Origin: Rarobacter faecitabidus | Lineage (GTDB): Bacteria; Actinomycetota; Actinomycetes; Actinomycetales; Cellulomonadaceae | DNA: 64,000 bases | Assembly: GCF_006716265.1 (NCBI RefSeq) | Contig: NZ_VFOS01000004.1 | Location: 124,001-188,000, forward strand | Reading direction: 5' to 3' | Shown here: positions 9,073 to 18,218 of the stretch, one piece after another | Layout: every line of letters begins with the position of its first letter | How positions within the stretch are numbered: position 1 is the first letter of the stretch | Position numbers and translations under genes: made by a program | Notes under the pieces: generated by a model | Databases searched by the model: none | Told to the model about the DNA's origin: nothing | Seen by the model: only the letters and a program-made list of their open reading frames with translations

Positions 9073-10014
9073 CTATCGGGTCGGGCTGGTGTCGTGACGA
9101 AAGGCGTCTGAGGTGGGTAACTGCGACTGGGTAGGGGTGGCCGCCAACACGGTGGCACGGCGGCGGTCGGTTTGATCGACCGGGGTGTTTCTGAGTGTGG
9201 ATCCGGTCATGTTAACCCCTGTCAGGTCCGCGCCGGTCAAGTCCGCGCCGGTGAGATCGGCACGTTCAAAGTTGGTGGTGGTGGCCCGTGACTGTTGTAG
9301 AACGGTTGACACGCATAGTGTTCGCCGGAAGATCGCCTGGGAGATGTTGGCGCGGGTCAGGTCTGCACGGGTCAGGTCTGCGCTGTCGAGATTTGCCAGG
9401 TGGAAGGACGCATAGGGCAGGCGTGCGCCTAACATTTTCGCGTTCATGATGTCAGCCGAAGCGAAGACCGCTCCGGGCATGGTGACGTTGTTCAGGGTGG
9501 AATTCATGAGTAGTGCGTTACTGAAGTTCGCGTCGGGGGCCGTTGCCCCAGTCAGGTCTGCCCTGATCATCATTGCCCGCTGAAACGAAACTTCGGGCGC
9601 TGTGATGTTACGGAGGTTACTGGAGGAAAGGTCCGCCCCATCGAAGATTGCACGCGACAAGCTCGCGCCTGCAAGTTTGGCTGCTGCCATGCGCGCTTCG
9701 CGACACGAGGCTTTCGTCAGGTCCGCGCCAGTCAGGTCGACACCACCCAAGCGGGCACGTTCCAGAGATGCCCCAAGTAGTGAGGTTCCCCGGAAACTGA
9801 AGTGACGCAGATCCATACCGGTCAGATTGACCAGGTCGAGCATCAGCCCATCGAGGTTGATAGTGATATCGGCTGCGGCGTTGAGTTCCACCATTTGCTC
9901 GATCAGGTCGGTTTTCTGGTCGGAATGCAGGGTGGATGATTCAACCAGGTGGGCGCGAAGATCCATGATGCGCGCTGCATTCGGATGCACAGAAGGGGTG
10001 TTATCGGTAGTCAT
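9073..10014 (-). CDS. Pentapeptide-repeat protein (313 aa)
   Basis: Residues from about 75 to 280 are built from A(D/N)LXX pentapeptides, such as ADLTRADLTRAN and ADLTGADLTGADLTG, which fold into a right-handed square beta-helix. The ATG at 10014 is chosen over 10020 because AAGGA lies seven bases before it and only one base before the other. It overlaps the previous stop as TGATG. Some members mimic DNA and protect gyrase (Qnr/MfpA); others have no known role. The length is longer than MfpA (about 190 aa), so a gyrase role is only a possibility. On a mobile element beside a methylase, an anti-restriction or DNA-mimic role would also fit. Confidence 0.9.
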   Translation of the reverse strand: MTTDNTPSVHPNAARIMDLRAHLVESSTLHSDQKTDLIEQMVELNAAADITINLDGLMLDLVNLTGMDLRHFSFRGTSLLGASLERARLGGVDLTGADLTKASCREARMAAAKLAGASLSRAIFDGADLSSSNLRNITAPEVSFQRAMMIRADLTGATAPDANFSNALLMNSTLNNVTMPGAVFASADIMNAKMLGARLPYASFHLANLDSADLTRADLTRANISQAIFRRTLCVSTVLQQSRATTTNFERADLTGADLTGADLTGVNMTGSTLRNTPVDQTDRRRATVLAATPTQSQLPTSDAFRHDTSPTR

Positions 10015-10214
10015 CAACATGTCCTTAACTGAACGTGGCCGGAAGAGTCATCGTGATAGCCCACGTGAAGCTTCTTGAGGGTTCTATGGGAGATACGGCG
10101 CCGTGGGGCGGGACGTGACTGTGTTGATAGGTCGAGGCCGGATTTGGTGGTGTTCCTGTCCGGCATCTCCGTGGTGGCTGCTGCTGAGATCACGGTCTGG
10201 GGCGCGTTCTTCAC
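10014..10214 (-). CDS. Small basic protein (66 aa), coupled on both sides
   Basis: The start is the GTG of a GTGA overlap with the stop of the methylase/helicase. The stop is the TGA of a TGATG overlap with the pentapeptide gene. Exact overlaps at both ends argue strongly that the frame is translated. The product is basic (SRPAPRRRISHRTLKKLHVG), without membrane segments, and matches no family I know. No separate ribosome site is visible, so it should depend on re-initiation by ribosomes finishing the large upstream gene. Confidence 0.6.
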   Translation of the reverse strand: MKNAPQTVISAAATTEMPDRNTTKSGLDLSTQSRPAPRRRISHRTLKKLHVGYHDDSSGHVQLRTC

Positions 10215-13200
10215 GGTGCGTTGATACCGGTGGTAGGCGGCGCGTGTGTGATCTGGGTGGTGTGGGTTTCAGCCTGGCTCTGGTTGGCTGCTGCAGCTGC
10301 CATCTCCTCGTTGATCTGGGTGAGCCGTGATTGGGCGATCGCTAGGTCGTGTTCGTGTTTGAACGGTTGGCCGATGCGCTGGCGTGCCTGGTCTGCGTCT
10401 CGCAGTGCGGCGTCGCGGTCTGTTTCCATGCGCGTGACCTTCTGGGCGATCGCTCCAGGGAGCCGTTCGAGGCGGGCGATGATGAAGTGTTTGCCGGGCT
10501 CGAGTTCGCCCGGTTCAATTTCGAAGGAGATTCCGCTGACTCCAGCGAGGGTGAATCGGAGCCAGTACTTCCCGAACGAGAACGAGGTATCGGTCTCGAT
10601 GGTGTGCCCTGCGAGCTGGATCTGGGCGGGAAGTTGAACATGCTGATCGATGCCGTACCGCAGCCGGTGATGGTGAGTCTCTATGACTGCGGAGGTGAGG
10701 TCATGGAGGTGGGTTTGCGCCTCGACTCGGGAGGTGAAGTGGCGATCGCCAATGCGGATCTGAAATTCTTCACCGGCTGTAGAGATGGTGCGCGCCATAG
10801 CGGCCCGCAATGCCGGCATCTGCAGCTCGACGTCATCGACGATGGCGGCGGCCGCGGTGATGGCGGCGGATAGTCCTTGTTGGGTGCGGTGGTGGGCGCG
10901 CTTGAGCCTGGACAGTTTCGTGACGCGGGCTTGTGTTTGGGCGAGTTCGAGGATGAGCGGGTCACCAGAGGCAGCTGCTTTGGCCGCTCCGGCGCTGAGT
11001 GTGGCGTCCCCGATGTCTTCGATTTCCCGGACGTCGAGGCTGCGTTGCATGAGCTGGTGAATCATGCGTGCTTTGCGTTCTACGGTCTGCCACATGAAGG
11101 CGTCAAAGGACCGTTCGGTCAGGTACCTGAACACGGCCACTTCGGGGTTCTGGTTGAGTTGCCGGATGGCACGGCCATCACGCTGGGTGAGGTCTGCTGG
11201 ACGCCAGGGGCAGTCGACGTGGTGCAAGGCGATGATGCGGTCTTGGACGTTGGTGCCGGTGCCCATTTTATCGGTCGACCCGAGCAGGACTTTGATGCGC
11301 CCCTCACGCAGTGCCGAGAACAGGCCCGCTTTTTTGGCGTCGGTATTGGCGGAGTGGATGAACGCTATCTCGCCCGGCGGCATCCCTGCGTTGATGAGCC
11401 CTGACCGGATTTCCTCGTAGATGTTCCAACCGGCTCCGGTAGGGGTGGAGTAGTCGCAGAAGATCAGTTGTGTCGCCCCGGTGGTGGTGGATGGTTCTCC
11501 TGTGGTGGGGTTGATGTAGGGGCGGTCTTTGGTGGCTTGCCAGATGCGCGTGACTTTGTCGATGACGTAGTCGGCTTTGGTGGGACTGGTCGTGGTTTGC
11601 CCGATCATGCGCATGTCGCAGGCAGCTTTTCGTCCGTCGGTGGTGACCTTGAGCATGTTGTCCTCGCTCGGGTCGACCAGGCGCGACGCGATCGCGTCCA
11701 CGCGCCTGGTGAGGTGGACCATATAGTTGTGCAGTTCGCGGCTGGCGGGGATCAGGACGTTCATCGCGGCGCGTTCCCCGTCTGGCCCGGGCGCGAAGTC
11801 GGGGCGCGGGAGTTGCATGTCTTCGGCGGTTTTGGTGTCGGCGAACATCGACCACATGGCCAGGAGTTCGGGCACGTTCTGAAAGGAGGACAGGCGCGTG
11901 TTCAGCTTGTATCCACCCTGAGGTGCGATCTCCATTTCGGTGACTTGGGTGCCAAATGTCGCCACCCACTGGTCGAACACTTCGATACCCGCATCGGTGA
12001 GGATGTCGGGGCGTAGGTAGCGTTGCATGACGAAGGTTTCGGTGATCGAGTTCGATACCGGTGTGCCGGTAGCAAACGTCGCCACCTTGCCCTTGTTCTC
12101 CCGGAGCCATTCGATCTTCATGTGCAGGTCGGTGGCTCGATCTGAACCGGCGATCGCAGCACCAGGAACAGCCGAGGGCGTGGCCAAGTTCTTGTAGTGG
12201 TGGGCCTCGTCAACGATGAGGTAGTCGATACCGGTCTGTTCGAATGTCAGGCCTGGGTCCCGGTCAATGCCTGCGATGGTAGCTTTGAGTTTCTCCTCGC
12301 GTTTCTGCAACGTCTTTTCAGCGTTCTTGATCGACTGGGTAGTGCCGATACCGGCCTGCCTGGTCCGTTCGATAGTCAGGCGCAGCGCGTCGATTTCATG
12401 GCGCATATAGGCTTCCTCAGCATCGGCGCTAAGTGAGAGTCGTTTGAATGCCCCTTGGGTCATGATGATGCCGTCCCAGTCGTTCACGCTGGCCCCGGCC
12501 ACGAACGCGCGCCGGTCCTCGATACTGGTCAAGTCTTGGCTGGATGCAGCGAGAATTCTCGCTGCGGGATACAGGCCAAGCCATTCCCGCGAGAACTGTT
12601 CAAGCATGTGGTTGGGCACAACGATCAGGGGTTTGTTCACCATGCCCAGGCGGCGCAGTTCCATCGCACCCATGACCATTTCGGCTGTCTTGCCCGCACC
12701 GACTTCGTGGAAAAGGCCGACAGCCTGTTCGTGGAGCATCCTGGCCACAGCGATCTTCTGATGCTCCCGCGGGGTGAAGGTGCGCGTCAGGCCGGGCAGT
12801 GTCAACGCGGCCGCTTCTGTTTCGAATGTGCGCAGGACCAAGGAGTTGAAGGCTTCGTTGTAGATTTTTTGCAGGCGCACGGAGCGTTCGGGGTCTTCCC
12901 ACACCCATTCGGAGAATCGTTCGCGGATCTCGTCGGCTTTGGCGAGTGCGGCCGCGGTCCCCTCGGCGTCAACCATGCGAGGTTCGGATCCGGGGGTGTA
13001 GACGGTGATCTGCTGTTGTCGGGCGATCCTCTCGATCAGTTTCCCGGCGTGCATCCTCTCAGTACCCCACACCCCGCTCGCCAGGACGGAGTCTCGGCCT
13101 GCCGCTGACAGTCGCACTTCCCAGATTCCCGAGCCTGCGGTCTTGACCGTGGCGCGGGAATCGCCCACGAGCTGCCGGGTGAAGTCTTGGAGCACATCTG

Positions 13201-15109
13201 CCGGAATCCACACGGCGCCGATCTTCGCTTCAATCTCACCGGCTGCAAGCGGGACCGGCTGCACCTTAGATAGTGCTTCGATGTTGCGCTGATAGGTGTC
13301 AGGAGCGCGGGTTGCTGCTTCCTGGGCGGCAGCGAGTTTCAGTCGGACGTTACCCGAAAGGTAGGCCGATGCTGGTTCGAGTTGACCCGTGTCTGGGTCG
13401 AGGAATGCCTGATCACCGATCTCGGTCAGTGCGGTGTCTTCGTCGATGTCCAGGAGCGCCGCGATGTAGGGCAGATCGATGCGCCCTCGGGTATCCAGGC
13501 TGAGCGCGATCGCGTCTGAGGCGGTATCCGCGCCTTGGGGCCGGACACGCTCCTGCACGACGCGTTCATGCAGGATGGTTGCCTTCGTGAACGATTCGGT
13601 GGCCGCGTCGAAGGTGGCCAGGGCGAACACTGTTTGCGCATGAGGATCGGTACGGAAGATCCGTGAGGCCCGAGGGATGCGCCGGGTCACGATCGGTGAC
13701 TCGGGGTCGCGCGGATTCTCACGAACGCTCACCGACACCCGCGAGGGGCACCCGTACTTCGCGACATGGGCATCGAACAGCGCCTCGAGGTGGCGGCGCT
13801 GCTGCTGAACGGCCGGGTGGTCGTCGCCCACGGTTTTCGCTTCCAGAGTGAGCAAGTCGGTCGTGGCGTCACGCAACTGGATCAGGGACCGCAGCTCCCG
13901 GGCCAACGCCACCGACGTCTCAACAGGTTCGAGGCTGCCAGCGGAATACCGAGAGATGGTTCCATCCTCGCTGGCGTGCAGGGATCCTTCCCATCGCACC
14001 AGCGCGGCGTGCTCACGTTCGGACGTGACCTGGACGGGCGCACTGGCGGGAGCCGGGGAATGGATCAGACCTGCAGCGCGAGCATCGTCGGTAATCTTGT
14101 GCAGCGCGGCGGTAAGCGCGGCGGGTGTGTGGGTGCCCGGATCGGCTGTCACGGTGGCGGTGGCCTCCCCGTGCATGCCATGCCCGACGTGGAGGGTGCC
14201 GAGCACCATTTCAGGATGGTCCTCGAAGTACTCGTTGACCCTGATCTCATGGCCGTCGACCACGCGGGCACGCGTGGACGTCCACGCGGCCTGGGCGGGC
14301 GCGCGACCCTCCTCGCGCACGCGGAAGACCATGACATCGGTCAGTGCGTCAGTGCCAGCTGAACGCCTGTGTGCGCCGGTAGGAAGACGTACTGCGCCCA
14401 AGAAGTCTGCCCGTTCAGCCATGAGGAGTCGAGCCTGCTTGTTGCGGGTGTCCATCGTGAACCGTGAAGTGATGAACGCGGCCACACCACCCGGCTTTGT
14501 CAGTGCCAAGGCTTTGATGATGAAGTGGTTGTGCAGCGACTCGTTCGTGGGGTTGTGCGCCGGGTCATGGAGTTGGACGTCACCGAAAGGCACGTTCCCG
14601 ATCGCCACGTCGAAGCTCCCTGCAGGGACGCGCGTGTCAGCGAAGGACTGCGCTACCACTGTGTGGGCAGGGTGCAGGTGGGCGGCGATCGCCGCGGTGA
14701 TCGGGTCCAGCTCGATGCCGGTCATATGGGCACCAGCCGGAGCTGTGCCCATGAACACCCCCGATCCGCAGCCAGGTTCCAGAACGTTCCCGTCGGTGAA
14801 ACCAAGCCTCGTCACGGCCTGCCAGAGCCCCGCAGCAATCTCGGGGCTGGTGTAGTGAGCGTTCAGGGTCGTCCGGGACGCCGCGGCGTACTCGTCGCCG
14901 GTGAGCAGTTCACGCAGCTGCTCACGCTGCGTCGACCACTGGGGTTGCGTGGAGTCGAATATCCCCGGAATCGCACCCCAACTACCCCACCGGGCCAAAA
15001 CCTGCTGGTCCTCGACGCTGGCAGCGCGGCCAGAGCGTTGAAGGCCGCGCAGAGTCGTGAGCGCCGCCAGATTCGCGTCAATCCTGGCCTTCGTGCCCGA
15101 TGGCGCCAA
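10211..15109 (-). CDS. Fused N6-adenine DNA methylase / SNF2-type helicase
   Basis: A giant cytosolic DNA-modifying enzyme of the kind carried by ICEs. The methylase part has an AdoMet motif NVLEPGCGSGVF (near 14,760-14,790) and the catalytic NVPF, an NPPY variant (near 14,590). The helicase part has Walker A HEVGAGKT (near 12,700), a DEAH box YLIVDEAHHY (near 12,210) and motif VI QRDGRAIRQ (near 11,170). A basic, coiled-coil-like segment follows. The start is uncertain: the frame stays open to an ATG at 15,856, but its first 235 codons overlap the 209-aa gene and look like noise. I use a TTG at 15,109, shortly before the conserved ARIDANLAALTTLR. The family role is probably protection from restriction or processing of incoming DNA, which is not proven. 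Confidence 0.85.
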   Translation of the reverse strand: MAPSGTKARIDANLAALTTLRGLQRSGRAASVEDQQVLARWGSWGAIPGIFDSTQPQWSTQREQLRELLTGDEYAAASRTTLNAHYTSPEIAAGLWQAVTRLGFTDGNVLEPGCGSGVFMGTAPAGAHMTGIELDPITAAIAAHLHPAHTVVAQSFADTRVPAGSFDVAIGNVPFGDVQLHDPAHNPTNESLHNHFIIKALALTKPGGVAAFITSRFTMDTRNKQARLLMAERADFLGAVRLPTGAHRRSAGTDALTDVMVFRVREEGRAPAQAAWTSTRARVVDGHEIRVNEYFEDHPEMVLGTLHVGHGMHGEATATVTADPGTHTPAALTAALHKITDDARAAGLIHSPAPASAPVQVTSEREHAALVRWEGSLHASEDGTISRYSAGSLEPVETSVALARELRSLIQLRDATTDLLTLEAKTVGDDHPAVQQQRRHLEALFDAHVAKYGCPSRVSVSVRENPRDPESPIVTRRIPRASRIFRTDPHAQTVFALATFDAATESFTKATILHERVVQERVRPQGADTASDAIALSLDTRGRIDLPYIAALLDIDEDTALTEIGDQAFLDPDTGQLEPASAYLSGNVRLKLAAAQEAATRAPDTYQRNIEALSKVQPVPLAAGEIEAKIGAVWIPADVLQDFTRQLVGDSRATVKTAGSGIWEVRLSAAGRDSVLASGVWGTERMHAGKLIERIARQQQITVYTPGSEPRMVDAEGTAAALAKADEIRERFSEWVWEDPERSVRLQKIYNEAFNSLVLRTFETEAAALTLPGLTRTFTPREHQKIAVARMLHEQAVGLFHEVGAGKTAEMVMGAMELRRLGMVNKPLIVVPNHMLEQFSREWLGLYPAARILAASSQDLTSIEDRRAFVAGASVNDWDGIIMTQGAFKRLSLSADAEEAYMRHEIDALRLTIERTRQAGIGTTQSIKNAEKTLQKREEKLKATIAGIDRDPGLTFEQTGIDYLIVDEAHHYKNLATPSAVPGAAIAGSDRATDLHMKIEWLRENKGKVATFATGTPVSNSITETFVMQRYLRPDILTDAGIEVFDQWVATFGTQVTEMEIAPQGGYKLNTRLSSFQNVPELLAMWSMFADTKTAEDMQLPRPDFAPGPDGERAAMNVLIPASRELHNYMVHLTRRVDAIASRLVDPSEDNMLKVTTDGRKAACDMRMIGQTTTSPTKADYVIDKVTRIWQATKDRPYINPTTGEPSTTTGATQLIFCDYSTPTGAGWNIYEEIRSGLINAGMPPGEIAFIHSANTDAKKAGLFSALREGRIKVLLGSTDKMGTGTNVQDRIIALHHVDCPWRPADLTQRDGRAIRQLNQNPEVAVFRYLTERSFDAFMWQTVERKARMIHQLMQRSLDVREIEDIGDATLSAGAAKAAASGDPLILELAQTQARVTKLSRLKRAHHRTQQGLSAAITAAAAIVDDVELQMPALRAAMARTISTAGEEFQIRIGDRHFTSRVEAQTHLHDLTSAVIETHHHRLRYGIDQHVQLPAQIQLAGHTIETDTSFSFGKYWLRFTLAGVSGISFEIEPGELEPGKHFIIARLERLPGAIAQKVTRMETDRDAALRDADQARQRIGQPFKHEHDLAIAQSRLTQINEEMAAAAANQSQAETHTTQITHAPPTTGINAP

Positions 15110-15147
15110 CTGATCCTGACTGGTGATCCGGAAACCACCAGACGGCG

Positions 15148-15777
15148 TTATGCCGGCAGGACCGGCCTCCCTGCTGGTAGTGCTGCCAGGCCGATCTGGA
15201 TCGCTGCCTCCCGGTTGCGGGTTGATGCCGCCATCGCTTCGGGTGAGGTGGGTTCTGGCCAGAAGTTGATCCGTGCCTCCTTGGTCAACAACTCGCTCCA
15301 CATCGCGATGTGCCGGATCTCCTCCAGGTTCGACGCCTGATTCAACAATGCTGTCGCGTAGTCCACCTTCGGATCCCAATCTGCGGCTTCCATTTGCCTC
15401 ACCAGTGCCTGTTCCAGGTGCTCCCACCTGTCCCACATGCGCAAGTACTCCTCGCGGGGAGTCAGGGCTGTCGGGTGATCCCACAACCCGTCCGCCTGGT
15501 CGTCCGGGACTTGCGGGAGCGTCGAGTACACCAGATCGTGCATCACGATCTCGGTCGCGGCCGACCTGCACTGGTTGCGGTGTCCGAGCTCCGCCAGGTA
15601 GTCCTGACTCGCTGGCTGGTGGGTGATCAACTGATCGGTCAACTCCCCGATCATCGTCTCGGCCCTTGTGCCCAAGTTGGAAAAGTACACGTCGACGTCC
15701 TCCGGCGTCATTGCCGCGATCCTCGCCGGGTCGCACACCTCGATCGTCCGCTTGGCCTGCAGTCCGTACTGATTCAT
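15148..15777 (-). CDS. ICE-associated protein of 209 aa, TnpV-like region
   Basis: The ATG at 15777 follows an excellent AGAGGAGG site and gives MNQYGLQAKRTIEV, a sequence with natural composition and several predicted helices. Proteins of this type (MNxYGLxAxRxW) accompany large methylase/helicase genes in actinobacterial ICEs. The segment ELGHRNQCRSAATEIVMHDL resembles the end of TnpV proteins. The function is unknown. The same DNA is also open in the frame of the large downstream gene, which is why the two have to be told apart. The codon pattern and the ribosome site favour this one. Confidence 0.7.
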   Translation of the reverse strand: MNQYGLQAKRTIEVCDPARIAAMTPEDVDVYFSNLGTRAETMIGELTDQLITHQPASQDYLAELGHRNQCRSAATEIVMHDLVYSTLPQVPDDQADGLWDHPTALTPREEYLRMWDRWEHLEQALVRQMEAADWDPKVDYATALLNQASNLEEIRHIAMWSELLTKEARINFWPEPTSPEAMAASTRNREAAIQIGLAALPAGRPVLPA

Positions 15778-15874
15778 CACGGTCCTCCTCTGGTAGTCCC
15801 CACAGGTCAAAGAATCCTTGACCCGTGATCTGCTGTGAATTTTTGTTTCGACCCATCTCGTCGTTGCCCCCGAT

Positions 15875-15905
15875 GCCGTGATGCCACTATCACGTCCATC
15901 ACGGC
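15875..15905 (-). terminator. Stem-loop after the 565-aa secreted protein gene
   Basis: A 9-bp inverted repeat (GCCGTGATG and CATCACGGC, 13-base loop) lies about 130 bases after the stop of the secreted protein gene and just before the methylase operon. There is no clear T-run on the minus strand, so it may be a weak terminator or an mRNA end. Confidence 0.4.
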
Positions 15906-16035
15906 GAGCTGCATACACGACGACGGGGAATTGATACTCTGCACGTCGATCGCGTCCCCTACCCATTCGCTTCACCACCCCAGGCACCGGGACTGCGAAA
16001 CGCACGAGTAACGACATCGTCACGACGATTCGCCT

Positions 16036-17733
16036 CTAACTCCAGGGGTCGCCAGGGAGCGTGGCTGGGGAATAGATGGTGTAGCCGTCGGGGTGCATTT
16101 CGGTTTGTCCGTGGTTGGATAGCCGGCAGAAGTTGACCCATTCCCAGGCGGCGCCTCCTGCCCAGCGGTAGGCGCCGTGGGTGACGTAGGCGGCGCCGCG
16201 GTATCCGAGAGCAATGTAGTCCTTCACTTGCGCGCGCAAACCGGTTTCGTGGGCGCTGTCGAGGCGGCGGAGGATGTCGTGGACGGATGCTTTGACGGTC
16301 CAGCCTTGTTCGCTGCACGACCACTTATAGGGCGTGACGGGGTAGTTGGCGTCCATCTGGTCGCTGATGGCTCCTGGGATGGAGTGGAAGCCGAGCGTGG
16401 TCTGGTTGGAGTAGGTCGGGAGCATGCTCACACCCAGGCGGGTGCGGCCGAGGGCGCGGGATGCGGCGTGGGCAAGGGTTGGCCCGCCGTGGCCGAGCAC
16501 GGTCCCGTAGCCGGGCGCACTCGAGTGGGGGAACTGGTTCCAGGTGAGTGTTTTGATTTCTCGCCACGGTGGGCCGTGGGCGTCGATCTCGGCTTGGGTG
16601 ATCCAGCCCTTTTCGACTGCGAGCTGGTTGAGCGCTTCGACGGTTTCGGGCATGTAGGCGATCTCGGGGTTCGCGTCGTTGTAGGTATCGACCGTGGGGG
16701 GCGGACTCCATTCGACGGGAGTGCTCGGGTCGTAGCCGCGAGAGAGTTCGTTGGGTGTCGGTTTGCGCCAGCAGGTGATGGTGACCCCACACCGGTTATC
16801 GAGCCAGTAGTGGTCCGCGACCGTGGAGATCGCTTCAACGGTCACTGCACCGTAATCGGTGCAGCCTGGAATACGTGTCTCGAAGTATCCCTCCCATACC
16901 CCTGTTGCAGGGTTGTAGGCGTAGCTCGTGACGTTATCGAAGCAGTACCGCTGGCCGGGCTGCCAGTCGATCGGCGGTGTGGGTGTGCCCGGGTCGGTTC
17001 CTCCACCTCCTGGGTTGCCTGGGTTGTCGGTATCTGAGCCGCCGGTGCCGGCGGCCGGTTTGATCGTGGTGGTGGCCACGGTCGCTGCGGCCAGGCGCAC
17101 GGTGGTCGGCGCGTAGAGCCGCCAGGTCGTGGCCGTCGACGAGGTCGGCACTGTCGCAGTCAGGGTGACGCGAGCAGCTGCACGAGTCGTGAGTGTGGCT
17201 TGCGTGCGCCAGGTGGAGTCGGTCTTGCGCTGGACGAGGACCTTGCGGCCGCGAGCAGGCGTGAGCTGCGCGGAGATCTCGACTTTGGAGCCTGCCTTCG
17301 CGGTGACGGTCACGGTCTTGGCCGGCTTGGCGCTACGCCCATCGACATAGACCTTCTTGACGGTGGTTTTGACCTTCTTGGCCTTGACGCGCTTGGTTAC
17401 ACCGAGTGCCTTGACCACGGTCGTGGCGGGCTTGGACGTGACGATGCGGGCCACACCCCGGTATGCGCCGCCGGACCAGCGGGCCTTGACGTTCTTGGTC
17501 TTAGCGCCGGTCTTGACCTTCACGGTGATCGCGTGGCCACGGCGCGCAGTCTTGACCGTGACCTTCACGGTCGTGCGCACCGTTGTGGCAGACCGAGACG
17601 TGGTGGACGTCGTCACCGTCACATGCGCCTTCGTGGCCGCGGTGCTGGCGGGCGCTGTGGCGATCGCCATGGTGGTCATGACTGCTAGTGCCATGGCGGT
17701 GGCCACGGCTCGGGTTTTCAGTGATGCGGTCAT
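16036..17733 (-). CDS. Secreted protein of 565 aa, unknown family
   Basis: An N-terminal signal peptide (AVATAMALAVMTTMAIATA, then a TAA/ATK region) directs export. Residues 35-220 are Thr/Lys/Val-rich and repetitive (VTVTTSTTSRS, VKVKTGAKTKN, KVLVQRKTDSTWRTQ), resembling the beta-rich spacer also found at the end of the 719-aa surface protein. A Gly/Pro linker (NPGNPGGGGTDPG) leads to a C-terminal domain of about 320 residues with six or more cysteines, suitable for disulfides outside the cell. No catalytic motif is recognised and there is no wall anchor. The ATG at 17733 overlaps the stop of the previous gene (ATGA), so both are co-translated. Confidence 0.8.
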   Translation of the reverse strand: MTASLKTRAVATAMALAVMTTMAIATAPASTAATKAHVTVTTSTTSRSATTVRTTVKVTVKTARRGHAITVKVKTGAKTKNVKARWSGGAYRGVARIVTSKPATTVVKALGVTKRVKAKKVKTTVKKVYVDGRSAKPAKTVTVTAKAGSKVEISAQLTPARGRKVLVQRKTDSTWRTQATLTTRAAARVTLTATVPTSSTATTWRLYAPTTVRLAAATVATTTIKPAAGTGGSDTDNPGNPGGGGTDPGTPTPPIDWQPGQRYCFDNVTSYAYNPATGVWEGYFETRIPGCTDYGAVTVEAISTVADHYWLDNRCGVTITCWRKPTPNELSRGYDPSTPVEWSPPPTVDTYNDANPEIAYMPETVEALNQLAVEKGWITQAEIDAHGPPWREIKTLTWNQFPHSSAPGYGTVLGHGGPTLAHAASRALGRTRLGVSMLPTYSNQTTLGFHSIPGAISDQMDANYPVTPYKWSCSEQGWTVKASVHDILRRLDSAHETGLRAQVKDYIALGYRGAAYVTHGAYRWAGGAAWEWVNFCRLSNHGQTEMHPDGYTIYSPATLPGDPWS

Positions 17734-18083
17734 GCTTCACCTTCTGGTGCTTGATCCCAGATGTCTCTCACGAGTATGGCGGTGCCGGCGGGAGCCGACT
17801 CCACGACTGCCGGCGCTTGGCGTCGACGAACTGCGTTGCGGTCGAGGTCCAGGACGTCGGCCGCTTCACGAAGAGATGCCCCGTCAGCGATCAGCACCGC
17901 TGCCGCTTGCCGGTGCACGACTTGCCTGGCCGCAGCCGCCCTGTCCGCGGCTTCGTTGGCGATCGCCACGGCTGCGATCGCAGTCTCCCACGCGGCACCG
18001 ACATACTCGGCCGAGCCGAGCACTCCCGTCGCTTCTGCGTCGGGAGTCTCACGCCACGAAATGGGTATCGGCTGCCGTGCCAT
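17730..18083 (-). CDS. Small HTH-like protein (117 aa)
   Basis: The protein is Ala-rich and mainly helical. Residues about 65-90 (ADGASLREAADVLDLDRNAV) match the shape of a helix-turn-helix of the MerR/RNA-polymerase sigma-4-like type. Its stop overlaps the start of the secreted 565-aa protein by four bases. The ATG at 18083 sits in a short gap after the SSB terminator, so this is the first gene of a two-gene unit. A regulatory or chaperone-like role for the partner is possible, but nothing shows which. Confidence 0.65.
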   Translation of the reverse strand: MARQPIPISWRETPDAEATGVLGSAEYVGAAWETAIAAVAIANEAADRAAAARQVVHRQAAAVLIADGASLREAADVLDLDRNAVRRRQAPAVVESAPAGTAILVRDIWDQAPEGEA

Positions 18084-18175
18084 GTACCCATTGTCTCATC
18101 CGGCCCCTTAATGTGCCATATTTATGTGTGCGGGATCTCGCGCAACTTTTTGTGCCGGCGACCGGTGATGACAAA

Positions 18176-18207
18176 GGAGGGTCAGCGCCCCTGCACGCTG
18201 ACCCTCC
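18176..18207 (-). terminator. Strong stem-loop terminator after ssb
   Basis: A perfect 12-bp inverted repeat (GGAGGGTCAGCG with CGCTGACCCTCC, 8-base loop) lies 12 bases past the SSB stop. On the minus strand it is followed by TTTGTC. It separates the SSB/surface-protein transcript from the HTH and secreted-protein pair. Confidence 0.8.
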
Positions 18208-18218
18208 CTAATGGCACT

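Noticed and set aside
12455-13108. 217-codon plus-strand frame in the methylase/helicase gene
   Set aside because: Antisense of conserved helicase motifs; no natural protein pattern.
10211-15109. BREX or DISARM defence system
   Set aside because: No PglZ, BrxC, DrmA or DrmB partner is present; the fusion matches ICE-borne methylase/helicase proteins.
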